Assembly (NCBI RefSeq): GCF_000378045.1
Contig: NZ_KB899107.1
Span: 1 to 64,000 of the forward strand
DNA: 64,000 nucleotides
From: Marinobacterium rhizophilum DSM 18822
Lineage (GTDB): Bacteria; Pseudomonadota; Gammaproteobacteria; Pseudomonadales; Balneatricaceae
Direction: 5' to 3'
The translations under genes and the position numbers were made by a program. This document shows, piece after piece, positions 1 through 9,191 of the stretch (its first letter is position 1; each line of letters starts with the position of its first letter). The notes under the pieces are model-generated. The model did not search any database and was not told the DNA's origin. It worked only from the letters and a program-made list of their open reading frames with translations.

Positions 1-512
1 CGAACAGGTTTTCACCACCCGAGCCCCGCGCGCAACAGCAGTTCGCCCGCTTTCAGGCGGTGCACACAAAGGAGTGAGTGACGGGCTTTTAAACCTGCGG
101 GAGCCCGGTCTCCGGGCGAATTTGATCCGGCACCGCGGTTTTTTCGCTCGCGGAGCGAGCCCCTACTCCACCCAGGCGCGCTGCACCTGGCTCAGGTCCA
201 GCTCCAGCATTGCGGGGATAGCGGCGTAGGTATCATCCTGCACCGAACAGGTTTTCACCACCCGAGCCCCGCGCGCAACAGCAGCTCGCCCGCTTTCAGG
301 CGGCAAGCACAAAGGAGTGAGTGACAGGCCTTTAAGCCTGCGGGAGCCCGGCCTTCGGGCGAATTTGATCCGCCACCGCGGTTTGTTCGCTCGCGGAGCG
401 AGCCCCTACTCCACCCAGGCGCGCTGCACCTGGCTCAGGTCCAGTTCCAGCGTCGTAGCATAGGTGTCATCCTGCACCGGGTAGGTTTTCACCACCCGAG
501 CCCCGCGCACAA
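1..512 (-). repeat. Tandem repeat of the flgP 3' end with paired hairpins
   Basis: Two units lie head to tail at 1-243 and 244-477, and the homology runs into the genuine flgP 3' end up to about 512. Each unit carries the last ~30 codons of flgP with its TAG stop (real stop 406-408, copy 163-165, exactly 243 bp apart) plus ~135 bp of flank. The flank holds two palindromes per unit: 389-403 and 346-360, and in the copy 146-160 and 103-117. They face each other like a REP/BIME pair. The stem at 103-117 (GCCCGG/CCGGGC) survives in 346-360 although its loop differs. The window begins inside a unit, so the array probably continues to the left. Confidence 0.9.
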
Positions 513-861
513 TACCGGCCACCGCGGCACGAAAGCGATCGTTCTGCACGATCATGTCATTCACCTGGGTGGTGCCATACAGGTACTGCCCGTGTACCAC
601 GGCGGCCAATTCCTGATAGGCCCGCAACTTGGATGCCCGCATGGCCAGCAGCACACGATGCTGCTCGGTCTGACCGGGCTGCAGGCTGATGGGGGCATAC
701 CCTGTCGCCGTCACCCGCTCGGACGCCCGTATCGTGACTTCATCCAGCTCAGCACCGGGGGCCGTTCCTCCCTGCCAACCCTGTTGCAGCGAACCGCAAG
801 CCGTCAGCAATAGACACGCGAAAGCCAACAGGCCCGATCTGAAATCTGTTTTCAAGTTCAT
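406..861 (-). CDS. flgP: FlgP-like outer-membrane lipoprotein (LPP20 family)
   Basis: This is a 151-residue lipoprotein. It has a signal peptide with a C-terminal lipobox (LLLTAC, Cys at about residue 22) followed by an LPP20-type domain. In Vibrio, FlgP is a flagellar outer-membrane protein that works with FlgO and FlgT in the sheath-side H-ring region. The start ATG overlaps the flgO stop by 4 nt (ATGA), so the two are probably translationally coupled. The stop TAG sits directly against a palindrome, and the last ~30 codons are repeated downstream (see the repeat). The name rests on the FlgO-FlgP-FlgT neighbourhood together with the lipoprotein family. LPP20 alone would not be specific. Confidence 0.8.
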   Translation of the reverse strand: MNLKTDFRSGLLAFACLLLTACGSLQQGWQGGTAPGAELDEVTIRASERVTATGYAPISLQPGQTEQHRVLLAMRASKLRAYQELAAVVHGQYLYGTTQVNDMIVQNDRFRAAVAGIVRGARVVKTYPVQDDTYATTLELDLSQVQRAWVE

Positions 862-1577
862 TGCTGCAGCCCCAACGGTCCACGGCTATTCTCAATAATC
901 ATCCCCGCCTCCAGCGCCTGCAGCGCGTCATATCCAGGCAGAGCACCTTCCAGACGTGAATCCGGTACATGAGTCTGCCCACTCGCCAGTACCTGGCGTG
1001 TCGTGGTATCCAGTACCCGCGCATTCAGCACAATGCCATCCGGATAGCGAACATAAGTACCGGTCAAAACAAAATAAATGCGGTTGCGACTGAACAGCGC
1101 AGAAAGATTCTGTCGCGACAGCGGCGCCTTTTCAGTGGTCGTCAAACTAAGGGCGCGATAATCAATCAGGTTGTACTGCGCCTGCTGCATCTGATAGATA
1201 AAGTTTTCCGCCACACGTTCGCCCAGCAGATCGGTGGCTGTTTCGGCCGTATCACCGGCCAACTCGACAAAGGGCAATACCGCCATCGGCAGGCGTTTGA
1301 CCCGATGCTCCTGCAAGCCGACCGACAACTGCCGCGCCATCTGCGCCACCGCCTCACTCATCGGATCGGCAAGCCCCTGCGACTTCAGAAAACTCAGAGG
1401 GGCACTGCCCTGTATCGCACCCGAGCCCACCACCCCTCCAGCACCCAGGCCTTGCAGCTGCACCACGGCGCCCTCACCAAAGGACTCTACCTGCACAGCC
1501 ACGGGGGGGCGCTCCTGCACAGCACAGCCTGTTATCGCCAGCAACAGCACCACAGCCAGTCGTTTCATTGTTGTCAT
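858..1577 (-). CDS. flgO: FlgO-like flagellar lipoprotein
   Basis: This protein of 239 residues (236 if ATG at 1568 is used) begins with a lipoprotein signal (LLAITGC). The body matches the FlgO family: a predicted periplasmic/outer-membrane domain with the segment RVAENFIYQMQQAQYNLIDYR and a later stretch YFVLTGTYVRYPDG on nucleotide-independent strands. In Vibrio FlgO is an outer-membrane protein needed for full motility. It is divergent from flgT and immediately upstream of flgP. A good sigma-28 type promoter lies in front of it on the minus strand (1650-1676). Either ATG is possible. Only the first puts three extra residues ahead of the Lys-Arg of the signal. Confidence 0.8.
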   Translation of the reverse strand: MTTMKRLAVVLLLAITGCAVQERPPVAVQVESFGEGAVVQLQGLGAGGVVGSGAIQGSAPLSFLKSQGLADPMSEAVAQMARQLSVGLQEHRVKRLPMAVLPFVELAGDTAETATDLLGERVAENFIYQMQQAQYNLIDYRALSLTTTEKAPLSRQNLSALFSRNRIYFVLTGTYVRYPDGIVLNARVLDTTTRQVLASGQTHVPDSRLEGALPGYDALQALEAGMIIENSRGPLGLQQ

Positions 1578-1649
1578 CCGTCCTTAAGTCCTCAGCCAGC
1601 AGCGGTACATTTGCAAGGCTCGTTCAAATTGCATACCTTTGCCCCAAGA

Positions 1650-1676
1650 GTATCGGCCCGAGAGCGCACATGTTTA
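1650..1676 (-). promoter_or_regulatory. Sigma-28 (FliA) promoter for flgOP
   Basis: On the minus strand TAAA (1676-1673), exactly 15 nt and then GCCGATAC (1657-1650) match the flagellar sigma-28 consensus TAAA-N15-GCCGATAA in all but one position. It points at flgO, about 70 nt upstream of its start. The -35 part lies inside codons 2-3 of the divergent flgT gene. Transcription from here would place flgOP among late flagellar genes. Confidence 0.7.
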
Positions 1677-2866
1677 GTTTTCTGTTACGCATTACAGGCT
1701 TGGCATTGCTGCTTTCCCTGGGCACCCAGGTCCAGGCCCAGTCCATGCAGGCCGAAGGGCGCGCCATTATCGTCGGCACCGATCTGGCCTCGGCGCGTCG
1801 CGCTGCCATCCAGGATGCCACTGAGCAGGCCGCCCTTCAGGCCGGCGCCTATATCAGCGTCAACCAGCAGATTACTGATGGAATCCTGGACATCGACAAC
1901 CTGCACATGGCAGCCGTGGGCAAGGTACGCAACGTGCAGCTTCTGGATGAAAAGCGCCAGGGCAACTGGCTACTGGTGCGCATCAGTGCGGATGTCGATA
2001 GCACTCAGGGCTGCAGCAACGACAGCGCTCACCAGTACCGCAACAGCCTGGCCGTTACCGCCTTCACACTGCAACGGCCAAAGGATGCCAGCCTCGGCAG
2101 CCTCGGCAACATCGAACAGGCGCTGGCGTTGGATCTCAGCCAGGCACTGAACCTGAACCCCCGCCTGGATGCACTCAATGCTGGCAGCATTCGCCTTATC
2201 GATAATCCAAAGTCTGCACCTACGCGCCAGCTCGATAATGGCAGGCTGCAAACGTGGCTACCCCAGAGTGGGCAGCTGGGCCCACAATATATAATATCTG
2301 GCGTTGTGCGCGATCTATCGATGCAAAATTCTGCGGTGCATAGCGAACAGAACATTATCAAGCACTGGATCAACCGGGCGCAGCGCCAGGATGAACGCTA
2401 CCTGCGCAACTTTGCATTCGACCTGTTCGTGCATGACGCCCTGTCCGGCGCACTGCTGCTCAGCCACCAGTATCAAACCCAGGGACTCTGGAATCTGCCC
2501 ATGGAGCAGCGCACCGGCTTTGCCACCGCAGCCTTCTGGCAGCAGGACTACGGCCGCAAAACCCGGGACCTGCTCGACAAGGTAGCCCAGGAGCTGGGTG
2601 ACGAACTGGCCTGCCTGCCCTTTCGCGCCCCCATATCCAGAGTGGACAATAACCGTATCTGGTTTGACGCCGGCACCAATGCCGGCATTGCCAAGGGCGA
2701 CAGGCTCAGCCTGCTGCGACTTGACCGGCTGCACGGTAACAGCCTCGAGAACAGCAGTCAGACCCTGATTGTCGACGACGTACAGGCGCTGTCCGCCAGC
2801 GGCACCCTGGGCAACAACAGCGAAGTATTCAACATTCAGCGCGGCGACCTCGTCAGCAGCCAGTAA
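1670..2866 (+). CDS. flgT: FlgT-like flagellar assembly protein
   Basis: A periplasmic protein of 398 residues with a signal peptide ending near AQAQ-S (residue ~24). FlgT in Vibrio forms the H ring around the LP ring of the flagellar basal body and helps recruit the MotXY T ring. The N-terminal half carries the FlgT pattern of an ancillary domain (EGRAIIVGTDLASARRAAIQ and following). The C-terminal ~90 residues (VDNNRIWFDAGTNAGIAKGD) resemble the FlgT C-terminal barrel. The ATG at 1670 is chosen because it begins the signal peptide and has GAGAG 6 nt upstream; the frame is open further upstream but without signal features. Divergent from flgOP. Confidence 0.8.
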   Translation: MFSFLLRITGLALLLSLGTQVQAQSMQAEGRAIIVGTDLASARRAAIQDATEQAALQAGAYISVNQQITDGILDIDNLHMAAVGKVRNVQLLDEKRQGNWLLVRISADVDSTQGCSNDSAHQYRNSLAVTAFTLQRPKDASLGSLGNIEQALALDLSQALNLNPRLDALNAGSIRLIDNPKSAPTRQLDNGRLQTWLPQSGQLGPQYIISGVVRDLSMQNSAVHSEQNIIKHWINRAQRQDERYLRNFAFDLFVHDALSGALLLSHQYQTQGLWNLPMEQRTGFATAAFWQQDYGRKTRDLLDKVAQELGDELACLPFRAPISRVDNNRIWFDAGTNAGIAKGDRLSLLRLDRLHGNSLENSSQTLIVDDVQALSASGTLGNNSEVFNIQRGDLVSSQ

Positions 2867-2973
2867 ACCACGACAGAACTGTTCAGGTCGCTGAATATCG
2901 ACAATAGGCCCGGCCGATTTTTTTCCCTATACTAGGCCGCTTTATCCACCCTTGGATCAGGATTGTAATCAAG

Positions 2974-3174
2974 ATGCAACAGACAGAAATGTTCGCTTTG
3001 CTGGAACGCAAAATTGAGGAAATGCTGGAAGAAGTTGAGCTTCTGCGCATGGAAGTCACCGAACTGCGCGATGCGAAAGATGCGCTGGAAACAGAAAAGT
3101 CCGAATCGACGCGTCGCCTGCAGTCCCTGCTGGCGCGATTCGAAACCATTCAGGCCGAGCAGTCAGCAGCCTGA
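2974..3174 (+). CDS. Small coiled-coil protein (ZapB-like / TIGR02449-like)
   Basis: This 66-residue acidic protein is almost wholly coiled coil, with heptad-like Leu/Met spacing from about residue 7 to 58 (LLERKIEEMLEEVELLRMEV). Size and composition fit the small gammaproteobacterial ZapB-like or TIGR02449-type proteins, which associate with division factors. There is no zapA next to it here, so a division role is only an inference. It stands alone between flgT and a strong bidirectional terminator. Confidence 0.6.
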   Translation: MQQTEMFALLERKIEEMLEEVELLRMEVTELRDAKDALETEKSESTRRLQSLLARFETIQAEQSAA

Positions 3175-3219
3175 AGCATTCCTGTTGCGCGGCAGTTCCA
3201 GTTACTGCCGACAGCACGC

Positions 3220-3251
3220 AAAAGGGCCCGATCAAATGATCGGGCCCTTTT
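3220..3251. terminator. Bidirectional rho-independent terminator
   Basis: A perfect 14-bp inverted repeat (AAAAGGGCCCGATC, loop AAAT) has A-rich and T-rich ends on opposite sides. It can stop the coiled-coil gene on the plus strand and the OmpA-like lipoprotein gene on the minus strand. Confidence 0.85.
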
Positions 3252-3369
3252 GATTATGAGCCGCGCAAAGAAGAAACAGCGAAATTTCAGCCAGACCGAT
3301 TCGCCTGGCACAGCCCGCTCCCACCAATGACGCACCTGTACGTCATCGGTAAAGCCGCCAGTTAATCTA

Positions 3370-4029
3370 TCAGCTCGCGGTACCGCGAATGTACACCTCA
3401 ACGCGACGGTTCTGCGCGCGGCCTGCGGCCGAGCCATTATCCGCGACCGGGTAACGCGGGCCATACCCCTGTGTCGTCAGGCGCATCTGGGATACACCTC
3501 GGCTCGCCAGGTAGCTGGCTACACTGGCAGCACGCTGCTCTGACAGGCTCTGGTTGAATTCAAAAGAGCCGGTGCTATCGGTATAACCATTGACACCCAC
3601 AGCGCTGTCCTTGAACTTGTTAAGCACCAAGGCAACATCGTCCAGCACGGGATAGAAGCCCGTATCGAGCTGAGCACTGCCCGTCTGGAAGGTAATATTA
3701 CCGGGCATGATCAGACGGATATCATCGCCGACGCGCTCCACACCCACACCGGTACCGTCCAACTGCTGGCGCAGCTCCATCTCCTGTTTATCCATGTAGG
3801 CACCGACACCACCACCAACGGCACCGCCAACCAGGGCGCCGATGAGGGCACCTTTGCCACGATCCTTGCGACTGGACACCGCGGCGCCAAGCAGGGCACC
3901 ACTGACGGCACCAATACCGGCACCTTTGGTCGCATTTGCTGTTTTTTCTTCGCGAGAATAAGGGTCAAGCGTCGTGCAACCCGCCAGCACACCTACCAAC
4001 ATCGTCGCTGTAACTACTTTTTTCATCAT
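3370..4029 (-). CDS. OmpA-family lipoprotein with glycine zipper (YiaD-like)
   Basis: The protein has 219 residues. It has a lipoprotein signal with lipobox VLAGC (Cys at about 17), a glycine-zipper membrane-associated segment (about residues 37-80, AGIGAVSGALLGAA and later GALVGGAVGGGVGAY) and a C-terminal OmpA peptidoglycan-binding domain (about 110-215). The OmpA motifs NGYTDSTGS and NQSLSEQRA are present, as is the final NRRVEVYI. The role is likely anchoring of the outer membrane to peptidoglycan, as for YiaD/Pal-like proteins. The start at 4029 (ATGATG) is preceded by GGA about 9 nt away; the frame continues upstream to 4209 but that part has no signal-peptide character. Confidence 0.85.
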   Translation of the reverse strand: MMKKVVTATMLVGVLAGCTTLDPYSREEKTANATKGAGIGAVSGALLGAAVSSRKDRGKGALIGALVGGAVGGGVGAYMDKQEMELRQQLDGTGVGVERVGDDIRLIMPGNITFQTGSAQLDTGFYPVLDDVALVLNKFKDSAVGVNGYTDSTGSFEFNQSLSEQRAASVASYLASRGVSQMRLTTQGYGPRYPVADNGSAAGRAQNRRVEVYIRGTAS

Positions 4030-4338
4030 TGTGAATCCAACTCCAGCTGTTGCGCCCGATTGCGGGCGGCTCAAAGTCCATTCTAAACGTGCTGCATTAA
4101 CGGGTACTGAAGCCTTGTCCGGCAATGCACCTTCACCATACACCTGCATGCACTTCCATAACCCCTTTAGCATAGGTTTTTTGTGCAGGCAGGCAACCGT
4201 CTGCCACAAGCTATTGACGACCTGCCAGGTTGCGCGGGGGGATTAGCGCTAGTCAGTCCGGCGAACAACCGATAAAATGTCATATCCTGATCCTGTCCTC
4301 TTTAAAATCCAGCGCTCGTTCTTACCGAGGAGTCCCCT
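4030..4338. other. Divergent intergenic region
   Basis: This stretch of about 309 bp lies between the OmpA-like lipoprotein and fabY, which point away from each other, so it must hold both promoters. I see no confident -35/-10 pair, repeat or small gene in it. Confidence 0.5.
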
Positions 4339-6249
4339 TTGTCTCAGCTGCCTGTCATTGTCGGTTTTGGTGGTATCAATCCGGCTGGTCGAGCCTCATC
4401 ACATCACGCCTATCGTCGCGTGATTCTTGACAAGCTCGATGCGAACAGTCGTCGACAGACGCTGCTGAGCCTCGCCACGCTGATGAATCTGGCCAGCTAC
4501 AAGGATGATCAATACCTCAACGCCGACGGTGACGCCGTCACGCTGGATGATCTGCTGATAGAGGTGGGACAGCAAATCATCGATAACACCCTGATCCGGC
4601 GCATTCACCCTGACTGGTTCGATGTTGATGCCGTGATGTTCAACCGCCCCGCCGACATTCAGGCCGGTGATGAACCGCTGCGTTTTCAGCTGCGGACCCG
4701 CCATATGCCGCAGCAGGTGCCGGACAACTGGACCGTACGCCCACTGGGGCCAGGCCAGATGGAAGTGACCATCAGCGGGCGCTGTGAAGTCATTTTCCCC
4801 GATACCAAGACCGCCCAGGTACAGTCTGCCGGCATGCTGCCCACCGGGTTCGCGCCGGGCACGCTGTACCAGTCGCGCAATCATCCACGCGGCCTGCAGA
4901 TGACCATTTTTTCCGCCTCGGATGCACTGCAGTCCAGTGGCGTCCCCTTTGAACGCATAGCAGCACGGGTTCGACCGGACCAGATAGGCGTCTATGCCAG
5001 CAACTCCATTGGTCAGCTCGATGACTTCGGTTTCGGCGGCCTGACCAAATTTCCATCCCTGGGCAAGCGCACGACGTCCAAGCAGATGCCGCTGGGCTAC
5101 GCCCAGATGCCCGCCGACTTCGTCAATGCCTATGTACTGGGTAACGTCGGCGTCACCAGTGGTGCCCTGGGCGCCTGCGCCACCTTCCTCTACAACCTGC
5201 GCAATGCCGTCAACGATATTCGCAGCGGCGCCCGCAAAGTCGCTCTGGTCGGCGGCAGCGACGCGCCCGTCACACCGGAGATAATCGAAGGCTTTCGCGC
5301 CATGGGCGCCCTGGCCGAAGACAAGGACCTGCTGGCCCTGGACGGCCTCTCCCGCCTTAGTGATGACGACTACCGTCGCGCCTGCCGCCCCTTCGCCAAC
5401 AACTGCGGCTTCACCATTGGTGAATCGAGCCAGTTTGTGCTGCTAATGAGTGATGACCTGGCACTGGAGATGGGCTGCCAGGTTTTTGGCTCGGTGCCGG
5501 ATGTGTTCGTCAATGCCGACGGTTACAAGAAGTCCATTTCCGCTCCCGGTATCGGCAATTACCTGTGCCTGGGCAAGGCCGCCGGCATGGTGCGAACCCT
5601 GCTGGGTGACGAAGCCCTGCGCCAGCGCAGCTTTGTCCAGGCTCACGGCACAAGCACGCCGCAAAACCGCGTCACCGAATCCCATGTGCTGAACGAAATT
5701 GCCCGCGCCTTCGATATCGAATCCTGGCCGGTGACGGCGATCAAGTCCTACCTTGGTCACTCCCAGGGCACTGCCGGCGGCGACCAGCTAACGATGTCGC
5801 TGGGTACCTGGCAGTACGGCTATATTCCCGGCATTCAGACCACGCCGCACATCGCCGACGACGTTAACAGCAGCAACCTGCTGTTTTCGCACCAGCACCT
5901 GGAAGTTGGCTCCCAGGGCATGGATGCTGTGCTGCTCAACGCCAAGGGCTTTGGCGGCAATAACGCAAGCGCCCCGGTGCTTTCACCCACGGCCACCGAG
6001 CAGCTGCTGGAACGCCGCCACGGCGCCAAAGCGATGACCCGCTGGCGTCAGCAGCGCGAGGCTGCCCTTGTGGCGTCCGCCGCCTATGAGGATGCCGCCA
6101 GCAAGGGCCTGACCCGGCCGATCTACCGCTACGACAACGATGTGCTGGAGGGCAGCGATCTGCAATTCAGCAATTTTGAAGTGCGCCTGCCCGGCTACGA
6201 GCTACCGGTCAGCCTGATCGAAGACAACCCCTTCAAGGACATGTGCTGA
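4339..6249 (+). CDS. fabY: Beta-ketoacyl-ACP synthase FabY
   Basis: A 636-residue condensing enzyme. FabY of Pseudomonas starts fatty-acid synthesis by joining acetyl-CoA to malonyl-ACP, in place of FabH. The thiolase-fold Cys-His-His triad is visible: Cys280 in TSGALGACATF, His436 in QAHGTSTPQNR and His474 in YLGHSQGTAGG. The length, the N-terminal ~200-residue extension ahead of the core and the opening PVIVGFGGINPAGR fit FabY rather than FabB/FabF. The start is TTG, supported by GAGGAG 6 nt upstream. A small lipoprotein follows 47 nt downstream. Confidence 0.88.
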   Translation: MSQLPVIVGFGGINPAGRASSHHAYRRVILDKLDANSRRQTLLSLATLMNLASYKDDQYLNADGDAVTLDDLLIEVGQQIIDNTLIRRIHPDWFDVDAVMFNRPADIQAGDEPLRFQLRTRHMPQQVPDNWTVRPLGPGQMEVTISGRCEVIFPDTKTAQVQSAGMLPTGFAPGTLYQSRNHPRGLQMTIFSASDALQSSGVPFERIAARVRPDQIGVYASNSIGQLDDFGFGGLTKFPSLGKRTTSKQMPLGYAQMPADFVNAYVLGNVGVTSGALGACATFLYNLRNAVNDIRSGARKVALVGGSDAPVTPEIIEGFRAMGALAEDKDLLALDGLSRLSDDDYRRACRPFANNCGFTIGESSQFVLLMSDDLALEMGCQVFGSVPDVFVNADGYKKSISAPGIGNYLCLGKAAGMVRTLLGDEALRQRSFVQAHGTSTPQNRVTESHVLNEIARAFDIESWPVTAIKSYLGHSQGTAGGDQLTMSLGTWQYGYIPGIQTTPHIADDVNSSNLLFSHQHLEVGSQGMDAVLLNAKGFGGNNASAPVLSPTATEQLLERRHGAKAMTRWRQQREAALVASAAYEDAASKGLTRPIYRYDNDVLEGSDLQFSNFEVRLPGYELPVSLIEDNPFKDMC

Positions 6250-6296
6250 GGCTCCTGCCCCGGCACAGCTATCACAGACAGGACACAGGAATCACC

Positions 6297-6686
6297 ATGC
6301 GCCTCGTTACTCTCCTCGCCGCTGCCATGACCCTGAGCGGCTGCCTCGCACTTGAGACCAAGCAGGAAGATTTCTACACCCTGGACGCACGCTACCTGGA
6401 ACTGTGCCGCGGTACCTCGGATAACTGTCTGGAACTGGCACTGGTCGCCCCCGGCATTTTCATGGCTGACCCCATCGAGGAAGCCTACGGGCAGGAGCTA
6501 ACGCCCCCCAACTACCCGCTGAGCCTGGCAAAAATGATACTCAAGCCCGCCGATGCAAGCTACAGCGCCACGCCGGCGGATGAGAACGGCCGTTATTACA
6601 TGCTGCCGATGAACGACAAAACCACCGTGGCCTGGGATACGCTCAACAGCATCCACGACTGGCTCTACCCCAACGAGAACAACTAA
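6297..6686 (+). CDS. Small predicted lipoprotein, unknown function
   Basis: A 129-residue protein with a short signal peptide and lipobox LSGC (Cys at about 15). The mature part is acidic, contains two more cysteines in CRGTSDNC that could form a disulphide, and ends in WLYPNENN. I do not recognise a family. The ATG at 6297 is preferred because it begins the signal sequence and has AGGA 6 nt before it. It lies 47 nt after fabY on the same strand and may be cotranscribed. Confidence 0.7.
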   Translation: MRLVTLLAAAMTLSGCLALETKQEDFYTLDARYLELCRGTSDNCLELALVAPGIFMADPIEEAYGQELTPPNYPLSLAKMILKPADASYSATPADENGRYYMLPMNDKTTVAWDTLNSIHDWLYPNENN

Positions 6687-6695
6687 CTCCCGGCC

Positions 6696-7517
6696 TCAGC
6701 CAACCGGCGCATTACATTCCAGCCCCAGCACCTCGCGTGCATTGTTACTGGTCTGGTGAGCAATACGTTCGGCCGTTTCGGCCCGCAACGTCGCCATGAC
6801 CGCGAGCACGTCAGCCACGCGCTGCGGCCGGTTAGGCTCGGCGCGCCAGTCCGCCAGCGGCATATCCGGAGCATCGGTCTCCAGCACCAGGGCCTCGAGC
6901 GGCAAATTCGCCGCCAGATGCCGCAAGCGGGTTGCCCTGTCATAACTGATCGCCCCACCAAAACCCAGCTTGAACCCCAGATCCATATAGATACGCGCCT
7001 GCTGCTCACTGCCGGAAAAAGCATGCACAATGCCACCACGTGGCAACGCGAGCCGACGCAGCATCTTCAGCACTTGGTCATGGGCCTTGCGCACATGCAG
7101 CAGCACAGGCAAGTCGAACCGCCGGGCCAGCTGCAACTGCTGCTCCAGCAGCGCCTGCTGGGACTCTCTGTCGGCATTGGGAATAAAGAAATCCAGGCCG
7201 ATCTCACCGACTGCCAGCGCCTCGCGCGCGGCGAGGCGCTGCTGAAGCAGAGCCAGATGTTCTGGAAAGTGATGGGCCATGAAGCAGGGATGCATTCCCA
7301 GGGCCGGGTACAGCTGTGGATAAAGCGCCGTGTCGGCGGCGGACTGATCGCGGCACAACTGCAGCAGCCTCGGCCAGTGCTGCGCCGTTACACCCGGCAG
7401 CAGAATCTGCCGAATGCCAACGCGACGGGCCTCAAGCAGCGCCTGGTCCCGCCAGCCATCAAAGGCCTCAAAATCCAGGTGACAATGACTGTCAAACAGA
7501 TCCGGTTCGGACGCCAT
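6696..7517 (-). CDS. TatD-family metal-dependent DNase (YjjV-like)
   Basis: A TIM-barrel metallohydrolase of 273 residues. Metal ligands typical of TatD enzymes are present: FDSHCHLDF near the N terminus, GEIGLDF, a His in VLLHVRKAHDQV, another in GIVHAFSG, and the terminal ETDAPDMP. These enzymes act as 3'-5' exonucleases or deoxyribonucleases on damaged DNA. The length and YjjV-like N terminus favour YjjV over TatD itself. ATG 7517 is chosen over an adjacent GTG because GAGGG lies 6 nt upstream. It is convergent with the lipoprotein gene, with only 9 bp between them. Confidence 0.85.
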   Translation of the reverse strand: MASEPDLFDSHCHLDFEAFDGWRDQALLEARRVGIRQILLPGVTAQHWPRLLQLCRDQSAADTALYPQLYPALGMHPCFMAHHFPEHLALLQQRLAAREALAVGEIGLDFFIPNADRESQQALLEQQLQLARRFDLPVLLHVRKAHDQVLKMLRRLALPRGGIVHAFSGSEQQARIYMDLGFKLGFGGAISYDRATRLRHLAANLPLEALVLETDAPDMPLADWRAEPNRPQRVADVLAVMATLRAETAERIAHQTSNNAREVLGLECNAPVG

Positions 7518-7598
7518 CACAGACCCTCACGACTGGAATCACAGCGCGACCCCTCTCGAATTAGAGCGCCCAAAGAGCTCAGGCACGGCTAGCCGACA

Positions 7599-9185
7599 TC
7601 AGTGTTCGCGTGTTGCCCTGAAGGCGATATCCGGCCAGCGCTCCTGCGTCAAACTCAGGTTGACGCGTGTCGGTGCCAGATAGGTCAGCAGGCCGCCGCC
7701 ATCAATCGCCAGGTTTTCGTAACCCTTGCGACGGAACTCCTCAAGCATCTTGTTATCCTTGCATTCAACCCAGCGGGCTGTCTGCACACTGACGCCTTCA
7801 TAGACGCAGTCGACCTTGTATTCGTCCAGCAGACGGTACACCACCACATCAAACTGCAGCTGACCAACGGCCCCCAGCACCAGGTCGTTATTCTTCAGCG
7901 GCTGAAACAGCTGTACCGCCCCCTCTTCCGACAGCTGCTGCAGGCCTTTCTGCAGCTGCTTCATCTTCATCGGATCCTTGGGCCGCACACGGCGGAACAT
8001 TTCCGGCGCGAAGTGCGGAATACCGGTAAATTTCAGATCTTCGCCGGCGGTAAAGGTATCGCCAATCTGAATGGTGCCGTGGTTGTGCAGGCCAATAATG
8101 TCGCCCGACCAGGCTTCTTCAACATTCTCGCGATCACCGGCCAGGAAGGTCACCGCATCGGCGATTTTCACATCCTTGCCGATACGGGTATGGCGCATCT
8201 TCATACCCCGTTCGTACTTGCCCGAACACACGCGCATGAAGGCGATACGGTCGCGGTGCTTGGGATCCATATTGGCCTGGATCTTGAACACGAAGCCGCT
8301 GAAGTTTTCTTCGTTTGCTTCCACCGGACGGCTCTGCGTCTGGCGGACAGCGGGCGCAGGCGCCCACTCGACGAAGTCGTTGAGCATTTCCCGCACGCCG
8401 AAGTTGCTCAGGGCGGTACCGAAGTACACCGGCGTCAGCTTGCCCGCAATGAAGGCTTCCTGATTCCACTGATGCGTCGCACCGCGTACCAGCTCCATTT
8501 CCTCGACAAAATCGTCATAGATATCGTCAAGCAGCTCGCGTGCCTGGGGTGAATCGATTCCTTGAATACGGATGTCATCGGACAGTACCGACCCCTTGCC
8601 AGGTTCGAAGACATGGATTTCATCGGTGTAGAGGTTATAGACGCCCTTGAATTCCTTGCCCATGCCGATCGGCCAGGTAATGGGGGCCGCTTCGATGCTC
8701 AGCACCTCTTCGATTTCGTCCAGCAGCTCAATGGGATCGCGGATATCGCGGTCGAGCTTGTTGACGAAGGAAAAGATCGGCGTATCCCGCAGACGACATA
8801 CTTCCATCAGCTTGATGGTGCGGTCCTCGACACCCTTGGCGCCATCCACCACCATCAGTGCCGAATCCACCGCCGTCAGGGTACGGTAGGTATCTTCCGA
8901 AAAGTCCTCGTGTCCCGGCGTATCCAGCAGGTTGACGGTACGGCCGTTATACGGGAACTGCATCACCGAGGAGGTGATCGAGATACCACGTTCCTGCTCC
9001 ATGGTCATCCAGTCGGAGGTCGCATGGCGGTCGCTTTTCTTGCCCTTTACAGTACCGGCCTTCTGGATCAGCTGTCCCAATAGCAGCAGCTTCTCTGTGA
9101 TGGTGGTCTTGCCGGCGTCGGGGTGGGAAATGATCGCGAAAGTCCGTCTTTGCGAGACTTCCTTCTGAACGGGGGAGCTGGACAT
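7599..9185 (-). CDS. prfC: Peptide chain release factor 3
   Basis: RF3 is a GTPase that removes RF1/RF2 from the ribosome after termination. The 528 residues correspond to the usual length. G-motifs are clear: [13 protein letters not shown] (P-loop), DTPGHEDF (G3) and [10 protein letters not shown] (G4). The RF3-specific C terminus ends in [19 protein letters not shown]. The start is the ATG at 9185; a TTG directly in front of it could also be read. The region upstream contains an RFN-like sequence (listed separately). Confidence 0.97.
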   Translation of the reverse strand: MSSSPVQKEVSQRRTFAIISHPDAGKTTITEKLLLLGQLIQKAGTVKGKKSDRHATSDWMTMEQERGISITSSVMQFPYNGRTVNLLDTPGHEDFSEDTYRTLTAVDSALMVVDGAKGVEDRTIKLMEVCRLRDTPIFSFVNKLDRDIRDPIELLDEIEEVLSIEAAPITWPIGMGKEFKGVYNLYTDEIHVFEPGKGSVLSDDIRIQGIDSPQARELLDDIYDDFVEEMELVRGATHQWNQEAFIAGKLTPVYFGTALSNFGVREMLNDFVEWAPAPAVRQTQSRPVEANEENFSGFVFKIQANMDPKHRDRIAFMRVCSGKYERGMKMRHTRIGKDVKIADAVTFLAGDRENVEEAWSGDIIGLHNHGTIQIGDTFTAGEDLKFTGIPHFAPEMFRRVRPKDPMKMKQLQKGLQQLSEEGAVQLFQPLKNNDLVLGAVGQLQFDVVVYRLLDEYKVDCVYEGVSVQTARWVECKDNKMLEEFRRKGYENLAIDGGGLLTYLAPTRVNLSLTQERWPDIAFRATREH

Positions 9186-9191
9186 CAATAA

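Noticed and set aside
969..2150. Long plus-strand open frame (393 codons) across flgO and into flgT
   Set aside because: It is antisense to flgO and shifted relative to flgT, has no family resemblance and a His/Arg/Gln-rich composition typical of GC-rich shadow frames.
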